Shown here: piece by piece, positions 7,445 through 13,363 of the stretch
Position numbering within the stretch: the first letter of the stretch is position 1
How the letters are laid out: each line of letters starts with the position of its first letter
Assembly: GCA_002718285.1 (NCBI GenBank)
Contig: PBAR01000001.1
Coordinates: 57,708-71,070 of the forward strand
Source of the DNA: Fidelibacterota bacterium
GTDB lineage: Bacteria > Marinisomatota > Marinisomatia > Marinisomatales > UBA1611
DNA length: 13,363 nucleotides
Direction: 5' to 3'
The notes under the pieces: model-generated
What the model saw: the letters and a program-made list of their open reading frames with translations, nothing else
Told to the model about the DNA's origin: nothing
The model's database searches: none
Translations under genes and position numbers: made by a program

Positions 7445-8716
7445 TTAAGCATTTTGTATTGCATCGGAAAGTATTTTCAGGCTTTGGTTTAATTCACTCT
7501 TTCCAATGGTTAGCGGCATTAAGGTGCGAATAACGTTTCCGTATGTTCCAGCGGTTATCATTATCAACCCATTTTCAAGGGCATGTTGATGGATTCGCGA
7601 TGTTCGGTCCTTATCTGGATTTCCAGTTTTAGGATCAATAATCACAATCCCCTGCATGGCTCCAATACCGCGAATTTCACCAACCCAGGGACATTGACCT
7701 ATAATGTTTTTAATTGTTTTGCGAACCTTCTTTCCAATTTTAAAAGCCTGTTTTGTAAGTTTTTCTCGTTCTATAATTTTTAGAACAGCAAGTGCAGCAG
7801 CGCAAGACACAGGATTTCCTCCAAATGTTCCTCCAATTCCCCCAATATGCGTTGCATCCATGATTTCAGATTTTCCAATAACGCCACTAAGAGGCAATCC
7901 TCCTGCAACAGACTTTGCAACTGCAATCAGGTCTGGTTCTACACCAAATTGTTCTATAGCAAAAATGGAACCTGTTCTTCCAAACCCTGTTTGAATTTCA
8001 TCCGAAATAAAAACAATGCCATGCTTACTGCAGAACTTTCTTAGCTTTTTCATTGATTCCATTGATACAGGTATAAATCCGCCTTCTCCAGCAACAGGTT
8101 CTATTACTGCGCAGGCAATAGTTTTGGGGTTAAAGTTTAATGAATCTAGTTGGAAAGGTTTTTTATCTGATGGAAACTCAATACAGTGAATGTTTGGTAA
8201 AAATGGCCCAAATCCTTTTTTGTATGGATTTTCTTTAAACGTCATAGACATTGTCATTTGGGTTCTTCCATGAAAAGCATGAGAGAAGACAATAATTCCA
8301 TTCCGCTTTGTGTAAGATTTCGATATTTTGACTGCATTTTCTATTGCCTCAGCTCCAGAATTGAAAAACGCGCCTTTGCAACTTCTTGAAATTGGGGCCA
8401 GCTCTGAAAGTTTATTTGCTAAAGCAACATAAGGCTCATATGGCGCAACAGTGAAACAGGGGTGGATGAATTTCCCAATTTGTTTTTTCACTGCTGTTAA
8501 AACATTGGGGTGTGAGTGTCCAACATTCATTGTCCCAATCCCACCAGCATAATCAATAAAAATGTTACCATCTACATCAATTAAATTAGATCCAATTGCC
8601 TTTTTTATAAATACGCCGCAAACAGACCCATGACCTCTTGCGACACTTTTAAATCGTATTTTGGACAGGGCTTTCGATTTTGGTCCAGGGATCTTAGTTT
8701 TTATTTTGGCTTTCAT
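7445..8716 (-). CDS. gabT: GabT-like class III (omega-amino acid) aminotransferase
   Basis: The 423-residue product is a PLP-dependent transaminase aligning by eye with E. coli GabT almost without gaps. The PLP lysine is Lys268 (AVAKSVAGG), with Asp239 in ISDEIQTG and the phosphate loop NSGAEA (119-124). The residues that hold the substrate carboxylate in GabT are all present: Arg151 in FHGRT (Arg141 in E. coli), the gateway Glu211 in EPVAGEGG, and Arg397 in VIRTLMPL. This favours a GABA-type donor with 2-oxoglutarate as acceptor, giving a semialdehyde and glutamate; beta-alanine or 3-aminoisobutyrate are alternatives. A basic leader (KAKIKTKIPGPKSK) precedes the fold. The gene begins four bases after the preceding stop (TAAACAATG) without a visible Shine-Dalgarno, so it is probably translated by coupling. 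The next gene, a CoA-acylating semialdehyde dehydrogenase, suggests malonate or methylmalonate semialdehyde as product. Confidence 0.88.
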   Translation of the reverse strand: MKAKIKTKIPGPKSKALSKIRFKSVARGHGSVCGVFIKKAIGSNLIDVDGNIFIDYAGGIGTMNVGHSHPNVLTAVKKQIGKFIHPCFTVAPYEPYVALANKLSELAPISRSCKGAFFNSGAEAIENAVKISKSYTKRNGIIVFSHAFHGRTQMTMSMTFKENPYKKGFGPFLPNIHCIEFPSDKKPFQLDSLNFNPKTIACAVIEPVAGEGGFIPVSMESMKKLRKFCSKHGIVFISDEIQTGFGRTGSIFAIEQFGVEPDLIAVAKSVAGGLPLSGVIGKSEIMDATHIGGIGGTFGGNPVSCAAALAVLKIIEREKLTKQAFKIGKKVRKTIKNIIGQCPWVGEIRGIGAMQGIVIIDPKTGNPDKDRTSRIHQHALENGLIMITAGTYGNVIRTLMPLTIGKSELNQSLKILSDAIQNA

Positions 8717-8719
8717 TGT

Positions 8720-10201
8720 TTAAGTTTTTCTGCCGGCATCAAGGTTATAAGGAAACCAATAATCTTTTTTTCTAATCTGGTAATCAATTAAAATGTGTTT
8801 TGTTTCTCTATATTCATCTAGCCCCTCTATGCCTAGTTCGCGACCTCCCCCAGACATTTTCATCCCTCCGAACGGCGCGGCTTCATTATCTGTTAGAGGG
8901 TCATTTATCCAGAAAGAACCAGCTTTAATATCGTTTGCTGCGGTAAGGGCTTTTTCCATATCATTGGTGTAAATATTACAGCCTAGGCCATACTGAGATT
9001 TGTTGGCTAGTTTAATAGCAACATCAAGATTTTTTACATTTTGAATTGGAATAATGGGTGCAAATGTTTCCTCATTCATCATTTCCATTTCAGATGTAAC
9101 CTGATCAAATACTGTGGGATTATAAAAATATCCTTTTTCGAATTCTTTGGGTTGGTTACCGCCGCATAACAGTCGGGCACCCTCTAATTTTGCTCTTTCT
9201 ACTTTTCCTTTTGTTTTTTCTAATTGAACTTTTGATGCGAGAGGGCCCATGTCTGTGTTTCCATTCATTGGATCTCCCAACCGAACATTTTTTGTTTCTT
9301 CAATTACAGCTTCAGTAAAATCATTAGCTATGGATTCCATAACAAATACTCTCTCAAGCGATGTGCAAACCTGCCCAGCATTTAGTAACCCCCCCCAAGC
9401 TGTTCCTTTTGCTGCAATTTCGATATCTACATCATCACAAATAATAATTGGATCATTTCCTCCCAGCTCCAGACTTGTTTTTTTTAATTGTTTTGCTGCC
9501 ATAGCTGCTATCTTTTTTCCTGTATCCACAGAACCTGTGAAAGCTATTACTCTTACGTCTGGGTGCTGAACTAGCGCTGATCCTGTTTCACTGAAACCCG
9601 CTACCATGTTTAATACACCCATTGGTAAATGATCGCAACATTTTTTTATCCAAAGCATTATAGAAAGAGGGGTTATTTCTGAAGGCTTGATCACAACAGT
9701 GTTTCCAGCTGCTAGTGCAGGGGCTACTTTCCACGCCATTAAAAGCAGAGGATAATTCCACGGCACTATGCACCCCACCACCCCATATGGTTCCTTTACT
9801 ACCATACTCATGGAGCGCGCTGTCACTGGTGCGACTACGCGGCCTCGTTGATCTCGGCCAATCTCTGAATAGTATTCAAAAGCAGAAGCGATCCATTCGA
9901 TTTCATCTAGACATTCAATAAGGGGTTTGCCGCTTTCCTTGGTTATAATTTCAGCAAGTTCTTTATCATGTTTTCGGCTTTTAACTGCAATTTCCCTTAA
10001 TAAATCACGCATGTCAATTGATCCTAATAATTTCCATTCTTTCCATGCCAACTTTGCAGAAGAGACAGCCTTATCTACATCGTTTGCAGAGCTATTTGGA
10101 GCCGTGCCAATAATTTTTTCTGTAAATGGATTTTCTACTGGAAAAAAATTACCGTCATTGGGATCTTGCCAAAGATTATTAATATAGTTTTTTTCAATCA
10201 T
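8720..10201 (-). CDS. NAD(P)-dependent aldehyde dehydrogenase 2, betaine-aldehyde/aminoaldehyde type
   Basis: The 493-residue protein is a complete non-acylating ALDH: VPWNYPLLLMAWK with Asn149, Lys172 in IKPSE, the cofactor loop FTGSVDTG (221-228), general base Glu245 in SLELGGND, and nucleophile Cys279 in NAGQVCTSLERVFV. The overall pattern is closest to betaine- and aminoaldehyde dehydrogenases; the double-Cys loop of GabD-type succinate-semialdehyde dehydrogenases is absent. Roughly half the residues match ALDH 1 upstream, including the shared tail ETKHI-IDY and an aromatic end (DYWFPY), so the two are paralogues. It starts at TAATG, sharing one base with the stop of the AGXT2-like gene, with no clear Shine-Dalgarno. 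A run of eight G lies just before the active-site codons. Expected role: oxidation of an (amino)aldehyde to the acid used by the GabT-like enzyme; substrate unknown. Confidence 0.85.
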   Translation of the reverse strand: MIEKNYINNLWQDPNDGNFFPVENPFTEKIIGTAPNSSANDVDKAVSSAKLAWKEWKLLGSIDMRDLLREIAVKSRKHDKELAEIITKESGKPLIECLDEIEWIASAFEYYSEIGRDQRGRVVAPVTARSMSMVVKEPYGVVGCIVPWNYPLLLMAWKVAPALAAGNTVVIKPSEITPLSIMLWIKKCCDHLPMGVLNMVAGFSETGSALVQHPDVRVIAFTGSVDTGKKIAAMAAKQLKKTSLELGGNDPIIICDDVDIEIAAKGTAWGGLLNAGQVCTSLERVFVMESIANDFTEAVIEETKNVRLGDPMNGNTDMGPLASKVQLEKTKGKVERAKLEGARLLCGGNQPKEFEKGYFYNPTVFDQVTSEMEMMNEETFAPIIPIQNVKNLDVAIKLANKSQYGLGCNIYTNDMEKALTAANDIKAGSFWINDPLTDNEAAPFGGMKMSGGGRELGIEGLDEYRETKHILIDYQIRKKDYWFPYNLDAGRKT

Positions 10202-11496
10202 TAATTAAAAGACTTGAATGATTTTGAAATAATAGATAAACATTCATAAATCTCCTCCTTTCCGATGTTTAAAGCAGGCGCTATGCGTACACAGTTTCCG
10301 TACAGCCCACCCCGACCGATGAGCAGGCCTCGTTTCTTTGTTTCCTCCATTAAAATATCGACAGCAGCTGGATTAGGTGTGCGGTCTTTATTGGTTTCAT
10401 CTTTTACAAGCTCTATTCCGATCATAAGACCCTTTCCTCGTAAATCCCCGATAATTTCTTTGTGTTCTGATTGTATTTTTTTCAACCCATCCATTAATAT
10501 GATTCCCATTTTTTCCGCATTTTCTTTTAAATTATCTCTATTAATAATTTCTATTGTTGAATTAGCTGCCGCACAGCTTACAGGGTTCCCTCCAAAGGTA
10601 GATATACTGCTTTTTTTCAATGTTTCCGATATGTCTTTTGTTGTAATTACGGCAGCTAATGGCATGCCGTTAGCGATACCTTTGGCGACAGTTATTATAT
10701 CTGGCTCTACTTTAGAATGTTCAATTCCCCATGTTTTACCAGTTCTTCCAAAGCCAGTTTGAACCTCATCCGAAATAAATATTCCTCCATGATTTCGTAC
10801 AATATCTGCTACAATACCAAAATATTCATCCGGTGGAGTTATAAAACCACCTACGCCTTGTATTGGTTCTGCCAATATCCCGGCAATATTTCCCGTTGTT
10901 GTCGTTTTGATTAGATCTTCTACATCATTTGCACACGCAATTCCACAATCTGGATAATCCAAATTTATTGGACAACGGTAACAGTAAGGAGAAACTGCGT
11001 GTTTAACTGCACTTACCTGAGTTGGGAGAGCTCTCCAGGTAGAGTGCCCTGTTAGAGACTGTGCAAGGATGGATCTTCCTGAATACCCATGGCGGAGAGC
11101 AATCAGTTCCGAGTTTCCTGTATATAATTGAGCTAACATTACTGCTGTTTCGTCTGCTTCTGTTCCTGATGCATTAAAAAAAACTTTTTCAAGGTTTCCA
11201 GGGGCGGTGTTCGATAGCCGCTCAGCGAGTTCTACAACAGGAACAGTTGGATATAAAGATGAAATATGAGTTAAGCGATCAATTTGTGCTATTGCGGCCG
11301 CATTAACTTCATCGTTTGCATGGCCTACCGATACTGTAAGAATGCCGCCAAAAAAATCGAGATATTTTTCCCCATTACAGTCATAAACATGAAATCCTTT
11401 ACCATCAGTAATAACAAGAGGTTCTTTATAGAAGTTTTTTACTGCATCGAAAAGATACTCATTGTGTTTCTCCCTTACCGATTGTTCACTATTCAT
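10201..11496 (-). CDS. AGXT2-like class III aminotransferase
   Basis: The 431-residue PLP enzyme carries the fold-type I marks: FFNASGTEADETA (106-118), ISDEVQTGFGRTG with Asp243, PLP lysine Lys272 in AKGIANGMPLAAV, and Arg404 in VRIAPAL for the substrate carboxylate. Where GabT has the gateway Glu (QGEGG), this protein has IQGVGG, as in the alanine-glyoxylate/3-aminoisobutyrate-pyruvate aminotransferase 2 group. The likely acceptor is therefore pyruvate or glyoxylate rather than 2-oxoglutarate; this is an inference. A four-cysteine motif (C172, C175, C184, C188) is inserted after the small PLP-binding segment. I set the start at 11496 because AAGGA lies six bases upstream and the residue run from there fits family starts. 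The longer frame from 11547 adds a repetitive IIIIKIK segment lying inside ALDH 1. The start overlaps the ALDH 1 stop by eight bases. Confidence 0.85.
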   Translation of the reverse strand: MNSEQSVREKHNEYLFDAVKNFYKEPLVITDGKGFHVYDCNGEKYLDFFGGILTVSVGHANDEVNAAAIAQIDRLTHISSLYPTVPVVELAERLSNTAPGNLEKVFFNASGTEADETAVMLAQLYTGNSELIALRHGYSGRSILAQSLTGHSTWRALPTQVSAVKHAVSPYCYRCPINLDYPDCGIACANDVEDLIKTTTTGNIAGILAEPIQGVGGFITPPDEYFGIVADIVRNHGGIFISDEVQTGFGRTGKTWGIEHSKVEPDIITVAKGIANGMPLAAVITTKDISETLKKSSISTFGGNPVSCAAANSTIEIINRDNLKENAEKMGIILMDGLKKIQSEHKEIIGDLRGKGLMIGIELVKDETNKDRTPNPAAVDILMEETKKRGLLIGRGGLYGNCVRIAPALNIGKEEIYECLSIISKSFKSFN

Positions 11497-12964
11497 TATT
11501 AATCCTTTTTCCAAACCACCAATCTTTATTTTTATAATTATAATCAATAAAAATATGTTTTGTTTCCTGAAACTCCAACAGGGCCTCTACACCATGTTCC
11601 CGCCCAATTCCAGACTGCTTCATTCCTCCAAAGGGGGCAGCAATATTTTCCATAAGCGGGCTGTTAATACATACTGTTCCTGATTTTATTTTGTCTGAAG
11701 CTCGAAGAGCGCGTTCCATATCCTTAGTAAATATAGTACACCCTAGGCCGTATTTTGTTGAATTGGCCATTTCAATTGCTTCATCTAGAGAGTGGATTTT
11801 TTGTATTGGGATAACTGGGCTAAACGACTCTTCTGTAACAATCTCCATTGATTTATTTATTTTATCAAATACTGTAGGCTCAAAAAAATACCCTTTAGAA
11901 AACTTATCGGATCTTTTACCTCCAGCAAGAACTCTGCACCCCTGCTTTTTTGCCATATTTACTTTTTCTATTGTATTATTGAGCTGGCTCTGAGATGCCA
12001 TGGGGCCAATATCAGTATTGGGGTCCATAGGGTCTCCAAGTTTTACTTTGTTTGTTTCTTCAATCAGGGCATCAGTAAAATTATCAATCACAGAATCATA
12101 CACATATACTCGCTCCACAGATGTGCATACTTGTCCTGAATTAACAAATCCACCCCAGGCTGTTCCTTTTGCGGCAACCTCAATATCTACATCATCACAT
12201 ACTATTACTGGATCTTTGCCGCCAAGCTCAAGGGATACTTTTTTTAGATTGTCTGCTGCAATTTTAGCTATTCTTTTTCCTGTTTGAACCGAACCTGTGA
12301 ATGTGATTATTGGAACATGGTGGTGTTTTACAAGTGGCTCACCTGCATCTTGACCAAATCCTGTAACTATATTCATAACTCCAGGCGGCATATCGCCGCC
12401 TGCTAATTCAGCCCAATGGAGTATAGAAAGAGATGAAATTTCACTTGGTTTCATTACAATTGTATTACCAGCGGCCAATGCAGGAGCGAGTTTCCATCCC
12501 ATTAGAGACAGAGGATAGTTCCAGGGGATAATACATCCCACAACCCCAAATGGTTCGTGTTTGACAAGGGACATAGATTTTTGTTCAACAGGAGCAACAA
12601 TCCTTCCGATCTGGTCCCGTGCAAGCTCACTGTAATATTCGAGGTATTCTGCCAGATCATTAATTTCAGATAATGCGTCTTTATATGGCTTCCCCATTTC
12701 TGCAGATATAGTTTTAGCAATAGGTTCTGCATTATCTCTAGATTTTTCTGCGAGGGACCTTAAAATATCCCGGCGTTCGCCAGGAGTTAGGCTTCTCCAG
12801 TGTTTAAAGGCTGTTTTAGCAGCTTTAACAGCATTATTGATATCCAAATCGTTACTTGCAGGTACTTGAGCAATAATATCTTCAGTAAAAGGATTAATCA
12901 CATCAAATGTTTTTCCTGATTTTGCATCAAACCATTTATTATTAATAAAATTTTTATATATCAT
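11489..12964 (-). CDS. NAD(P)-dependent aldehyde dehydrogenase 1, betaine-aldehyde/aminoaldehyde type
   Basis: The 491-residue protein has the full ALDH active site: Asn149 in IPWNYPLSLMGWK, Lys172 in MKPSE, cofactor loop FTGSVQTG (222-229), general base Glu246 in SLELGGKD, nucleophile Cys280 in NSGQVCTSVERVYV, and Glu379 in TEESFSP for cofactor binding. The similarity pattern is that of betaine- and aminoaldehyde dehydrogenases, oxidising an amino- or ammonio-aldehyde to the acid with NAD+. It is a paralogue of ALDH 2 in the same operon, and both end in an aromatic tail after ETKHI-IDY (here DWWFGKR). AAGGA at 12972-12976, seven bases before the ATG, is a good ribosome site that overlaps the stop of the small membrane protein upstream. 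A GC-rich hairpin falls inside its coding region at 12382-12402. The physiological aldehyde is not determined; an aminoaldehyde released by the neighbouring transaminase is the natural guess. Confidence 0.86.
   Translation of the reverse strand: MIYKNFINNKWFDAKSGKTFDVINPFTEDIIAQVPASNDLDINNAVKAAKTAFKHWRSLTPGERRDILRSLAEKSRDNAEPIAKTISAEMGKPYKDALSEINDLAEYLEYYSELARDQIGRIVAPVEQKSMSLVKHEPFGVVGCIIPWNYPLSLMGWKLAPALAAGNTIVMKPSEISSLSILHWAELAGGDMPPGVMNIVTGFGQDAGEPLVKHHHVPIITFTGSVQTGKRIAKIAADNLKKVSLELGGKDPVIVCDDVDIEVAAKGTAWGGFVNSGQVCTSVERVYVYDSVIDNFTDALIEETNKVKLGDPMDPNTDIGPMASQSQLNNTIEKVNMAKKQGCRVLAGGKRSDKFSKGYFFEPTVFDKINKSMEIVTEESFSPVIPIQKIHSLDEAIEMANSTKYGLGCTIFTKDMERALRASDKIKSGTVCINSPLMENIAAPFGGMKQSGIGREHGVEALLEFQETKHIFIDYNYKNKDWWFGKRINNE
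11503..11507 (-). promoter_or_regulatory. Ribosome binding site that fixes the AGXT2-like start
   Basis: On the minus strand AAGGA is followed by six bases (TTAATA) and the ATG at 11496. This favours the 431-residue form over the longer frame from 11547. The site lies within the last codons of ALDH 1, so the two genes are translated from one message. Confidence 0.65.
12382..12402 (-). repeat. GC-rich inverted repeat (8-bp perfect stem, 5-base loop) inside ALDH 1
   Basis: On the plus strand CAGGCGGC (12382-12389) and GCCGCCTG (12395-12402) are exact reverse complements around the loop ATATC. It encodes AGGDMPPG in ALDH 1 (residues about 188-195), in a surface loop where the paralogue has unrelated residues. 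There is no T-tract after it on either strand, so it is not a standard terminator. Whether it has any role is unknown. Confidence 0.6.
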
Positions 12965-12971
12965 ACAAAAT

Positions 12972-12976
12972 TCCTT
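12972..12976 (-). promoter_or_regulatory. Ribosome binding site of ALDH 1
   Basis: AAGGA on the minus strand overlaps the TAA stop of the 38-residue protein (TAAGGA) and sits seven bases before the ALDH 1 ATG at 12964. The layout supports both the reality of the small gene's stop and the ALDH 1 start. Confidence 0.65.
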
Positions 12977-13091
12977 ATTGAAATTTTTTTAAAATCTTTT
13001 TTATGTCTTTTAAGAAAAAAACAAATACTGCTATAGATCCAAATCCTAAGAAAAATACCGAAACCCATGTAAATATTTCCCAATAGCTCAT
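12975..13091 (-). CDS. 38-residue single-helix membrane protein, probable symporter accessory subunit
   Basis: Reading ATG AGC TAT TGG GAA ATA... from 13091 gives 38 residues ending in TAA at 12975-12977. The short N-terminus (MSYWEIFTW) is followed by a hydrophobic stretch from about residue 7 to 27 (VSVFFLGFGSIAVFVFF), long enough for one transmembrane helix, then a lysine-rich tail (LKDIKKILKKFQ) that would stay in the cytoplasm. Its ATG overlaps the symporter's TGA as ATGA (13088-13091), the classic arrangement for coupled translation, and the next gene's ribosome site is built into its stop. Tiny one-helix proteins sit beside several sodium symporters and have been described as small accessory subunits, for example MetS with MetP. 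I infer the same role. Coding status rests on frame, coupling and composition; no homologue search was possible. Confidence 0.7.
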   Translation of the reverse strand: MSYWEIFTWVSVFFLGFGSIAVFVFFLKDIKKILKKFQ

Positions 13092-13363
13092 GACTGTTTC
13101 TTTTTACTTATAAATAAACCTATAAAAAACCCAATAAATGAAATTGGCAAGCTAATATACATTACAAACTCCTGTAAAAAATCTATTCCGAAAAACTGCA
13201 CAACATAAGTTTCTTCAGATACGTTAAAGCTACCCATAGTCATAATATAAATATTTAAAATGACAGTAGATAATAAACCAGATCCTGAACTAATAAAACC
13301 AGCAAGTGGTTTTCTAAACATAGGAATGTATAAGCCAAGCAAAATAGGAATCAACGTGCTTGA
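13088..13363 (-). CDS. Sodium:solute symporter (SSS) family permease, C-terminal 91 residues (5' end outside window)
   Basis: The frame is open at the window edge, so only the end of the protein is seen. It contains SSTLIPILLGLYIP, a loop with FRKPLAGFISSGSG, a hydrophobic helix (LLSTVILNIYIM), a polar loop, and a last helix (FVMYISLPISFIGFFIGLFI) before a short basic tail (SKKKQS). The LIPILLGLY...KPLAGF pattern followed by two terminal helices is what the ends of SSS-family transporters look like. These move amino acids, osmolytes, vitamins or carboxylates together with Na+ across the inner membrane. As first visible gene of the minus-strand operon, it probably imports the compound that the aminotransferases and dehydrogenases degrade. 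The stop overlaps the start of the 38-residue membrane protein. The substrate cannot be judged from this fragment; assignment to another multi-helix transporter family is possible but less likely. Confidence 0.65.
   Translation of the reverse strand, partial: SSTLIPILLGLYIPMFRKPLAGFISSGSGLLSTVILNIYIMTMGSFNVSEETYVVQFFGIDFLQEFVMYISLPISFIGFFIGLFISKKKQS

Noticed and set aside
9249..9569. 106-codon plus-strand frame inside ALDH 2 and a similar one at 12000-12287 inside ALDH 1
   Set aside because: Their translations resemble each other only because the two ALDHs are paralogues and the frames are mirror images of the same conserved coding region.
10265..10762. 165-codon open frame on the plus strand inside the AGXT2-like gene
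   Set aside because: It is antisense to a complete enzyme with all catalytic residues, has no ribosome site, and its translation has no recognisable domain; other antisense frames in this operon look the same.
11497..11547. Longer N-terminus for the AGXT2-like protein starting at 11547
   Set aside because: The extra residues (IIIIKIK...) come from the 3' end of ALDH 1 read in another frame, and a proper ribosome site sits directly before the 11496 start.
8720..12964. Calling either ALDH a succinate-semialdehyde dehydrogenase (gabD) or a definite betaine-aldehyde dehydrogenase (betB)
   Set aside because: The double-Cys loop of GabD is missing, and no choline or betaine genes are in view; only the broader aminoaldehyde/betaine-aldehyde type can be supported.
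1..13363. CRISPR arrays, tRNA or rRNA genes, insertion sequences, phage or toxin-antitoxin genes
   Set aside because: The strands are almost fully covered by intact coding regions and no repeated spacer pattern, cloverleaf, transposase or terminal repeat was seen.

Overview
The window is AT-rich, gene-dense bacterial DNA with almost no non-coding sequence. It holds two converging, tightly packed gene strings. The left string encodes a TonB-dependent receptor, a large exported protein with a type IX secretion-like C-terminal domain, and a PorV/PorQ-type barrel. This combination suggests a Gram-negative of the Bacteroidota/Calditrichota/Marinimicrobia (SAR406) side of the tree. The style of the large protein (an 'IKVVPNPF' linker, then a terminal domain ending 'AYGVYLYHVEA...GKILLVR') reminds me most of Marinimicrobia. 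That is recollection of family style, not a database result.

Positions 1-5955, plus strand: the 3' part of a TonB-dependent outer-membrane receptor, a 1062-residue secreted or surface protein, a PorV/PorQ-family outer-membrane protein, and a small NimA-like flavin-binding protein. Each start codon overlaps the previous stop by 1 to 4 bases, so this looks like one translationally coupled operon.

Positions 5952-13363, minus strand, read from right to left: the C-terminus of a sodium:solute symporter, a 38-residue one-helix protein, aldehyde dehydrogenase 1, an AGXT2-like class III aminotransferase, aldehyde dehydrogenase 2, a GabT-like class III aminotransferase, and a CoA-acylating methylmalonate-semialdehyde dehydrogenase. 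Junctions are overlaps or gaps of at most 11 bases, so this is a second operon, with its promoter outside the window. Taken together it looks like an uptake and degradation route for an amine or omega-amino acid: Na+-coupled import, transamination to an (amino)aldehyde, oxidation to an omega-amino acid, a second transamination to a semialdehyde, then conversion to acetyl-CoA or propionyl-CoA. Putrescine, 1,3-diaminopropane, GABA, beta-alanine and 3-aminoisobutyrate are all plausible substrates. The sequence does not choose between them.

The two operons meet tail to tail with their stop codons overlapping in the four bases TTAA at 5952-5955, leaving no room for a conventional terminator. No RNA genes, mobile elements, CRISPR arrays or transcription regulators were seen, and no gap between genes exceeds 11 bases. 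The most notable small item is the unlisted 38-residue membrane protein at 12975-13091, coupled to the symporter.
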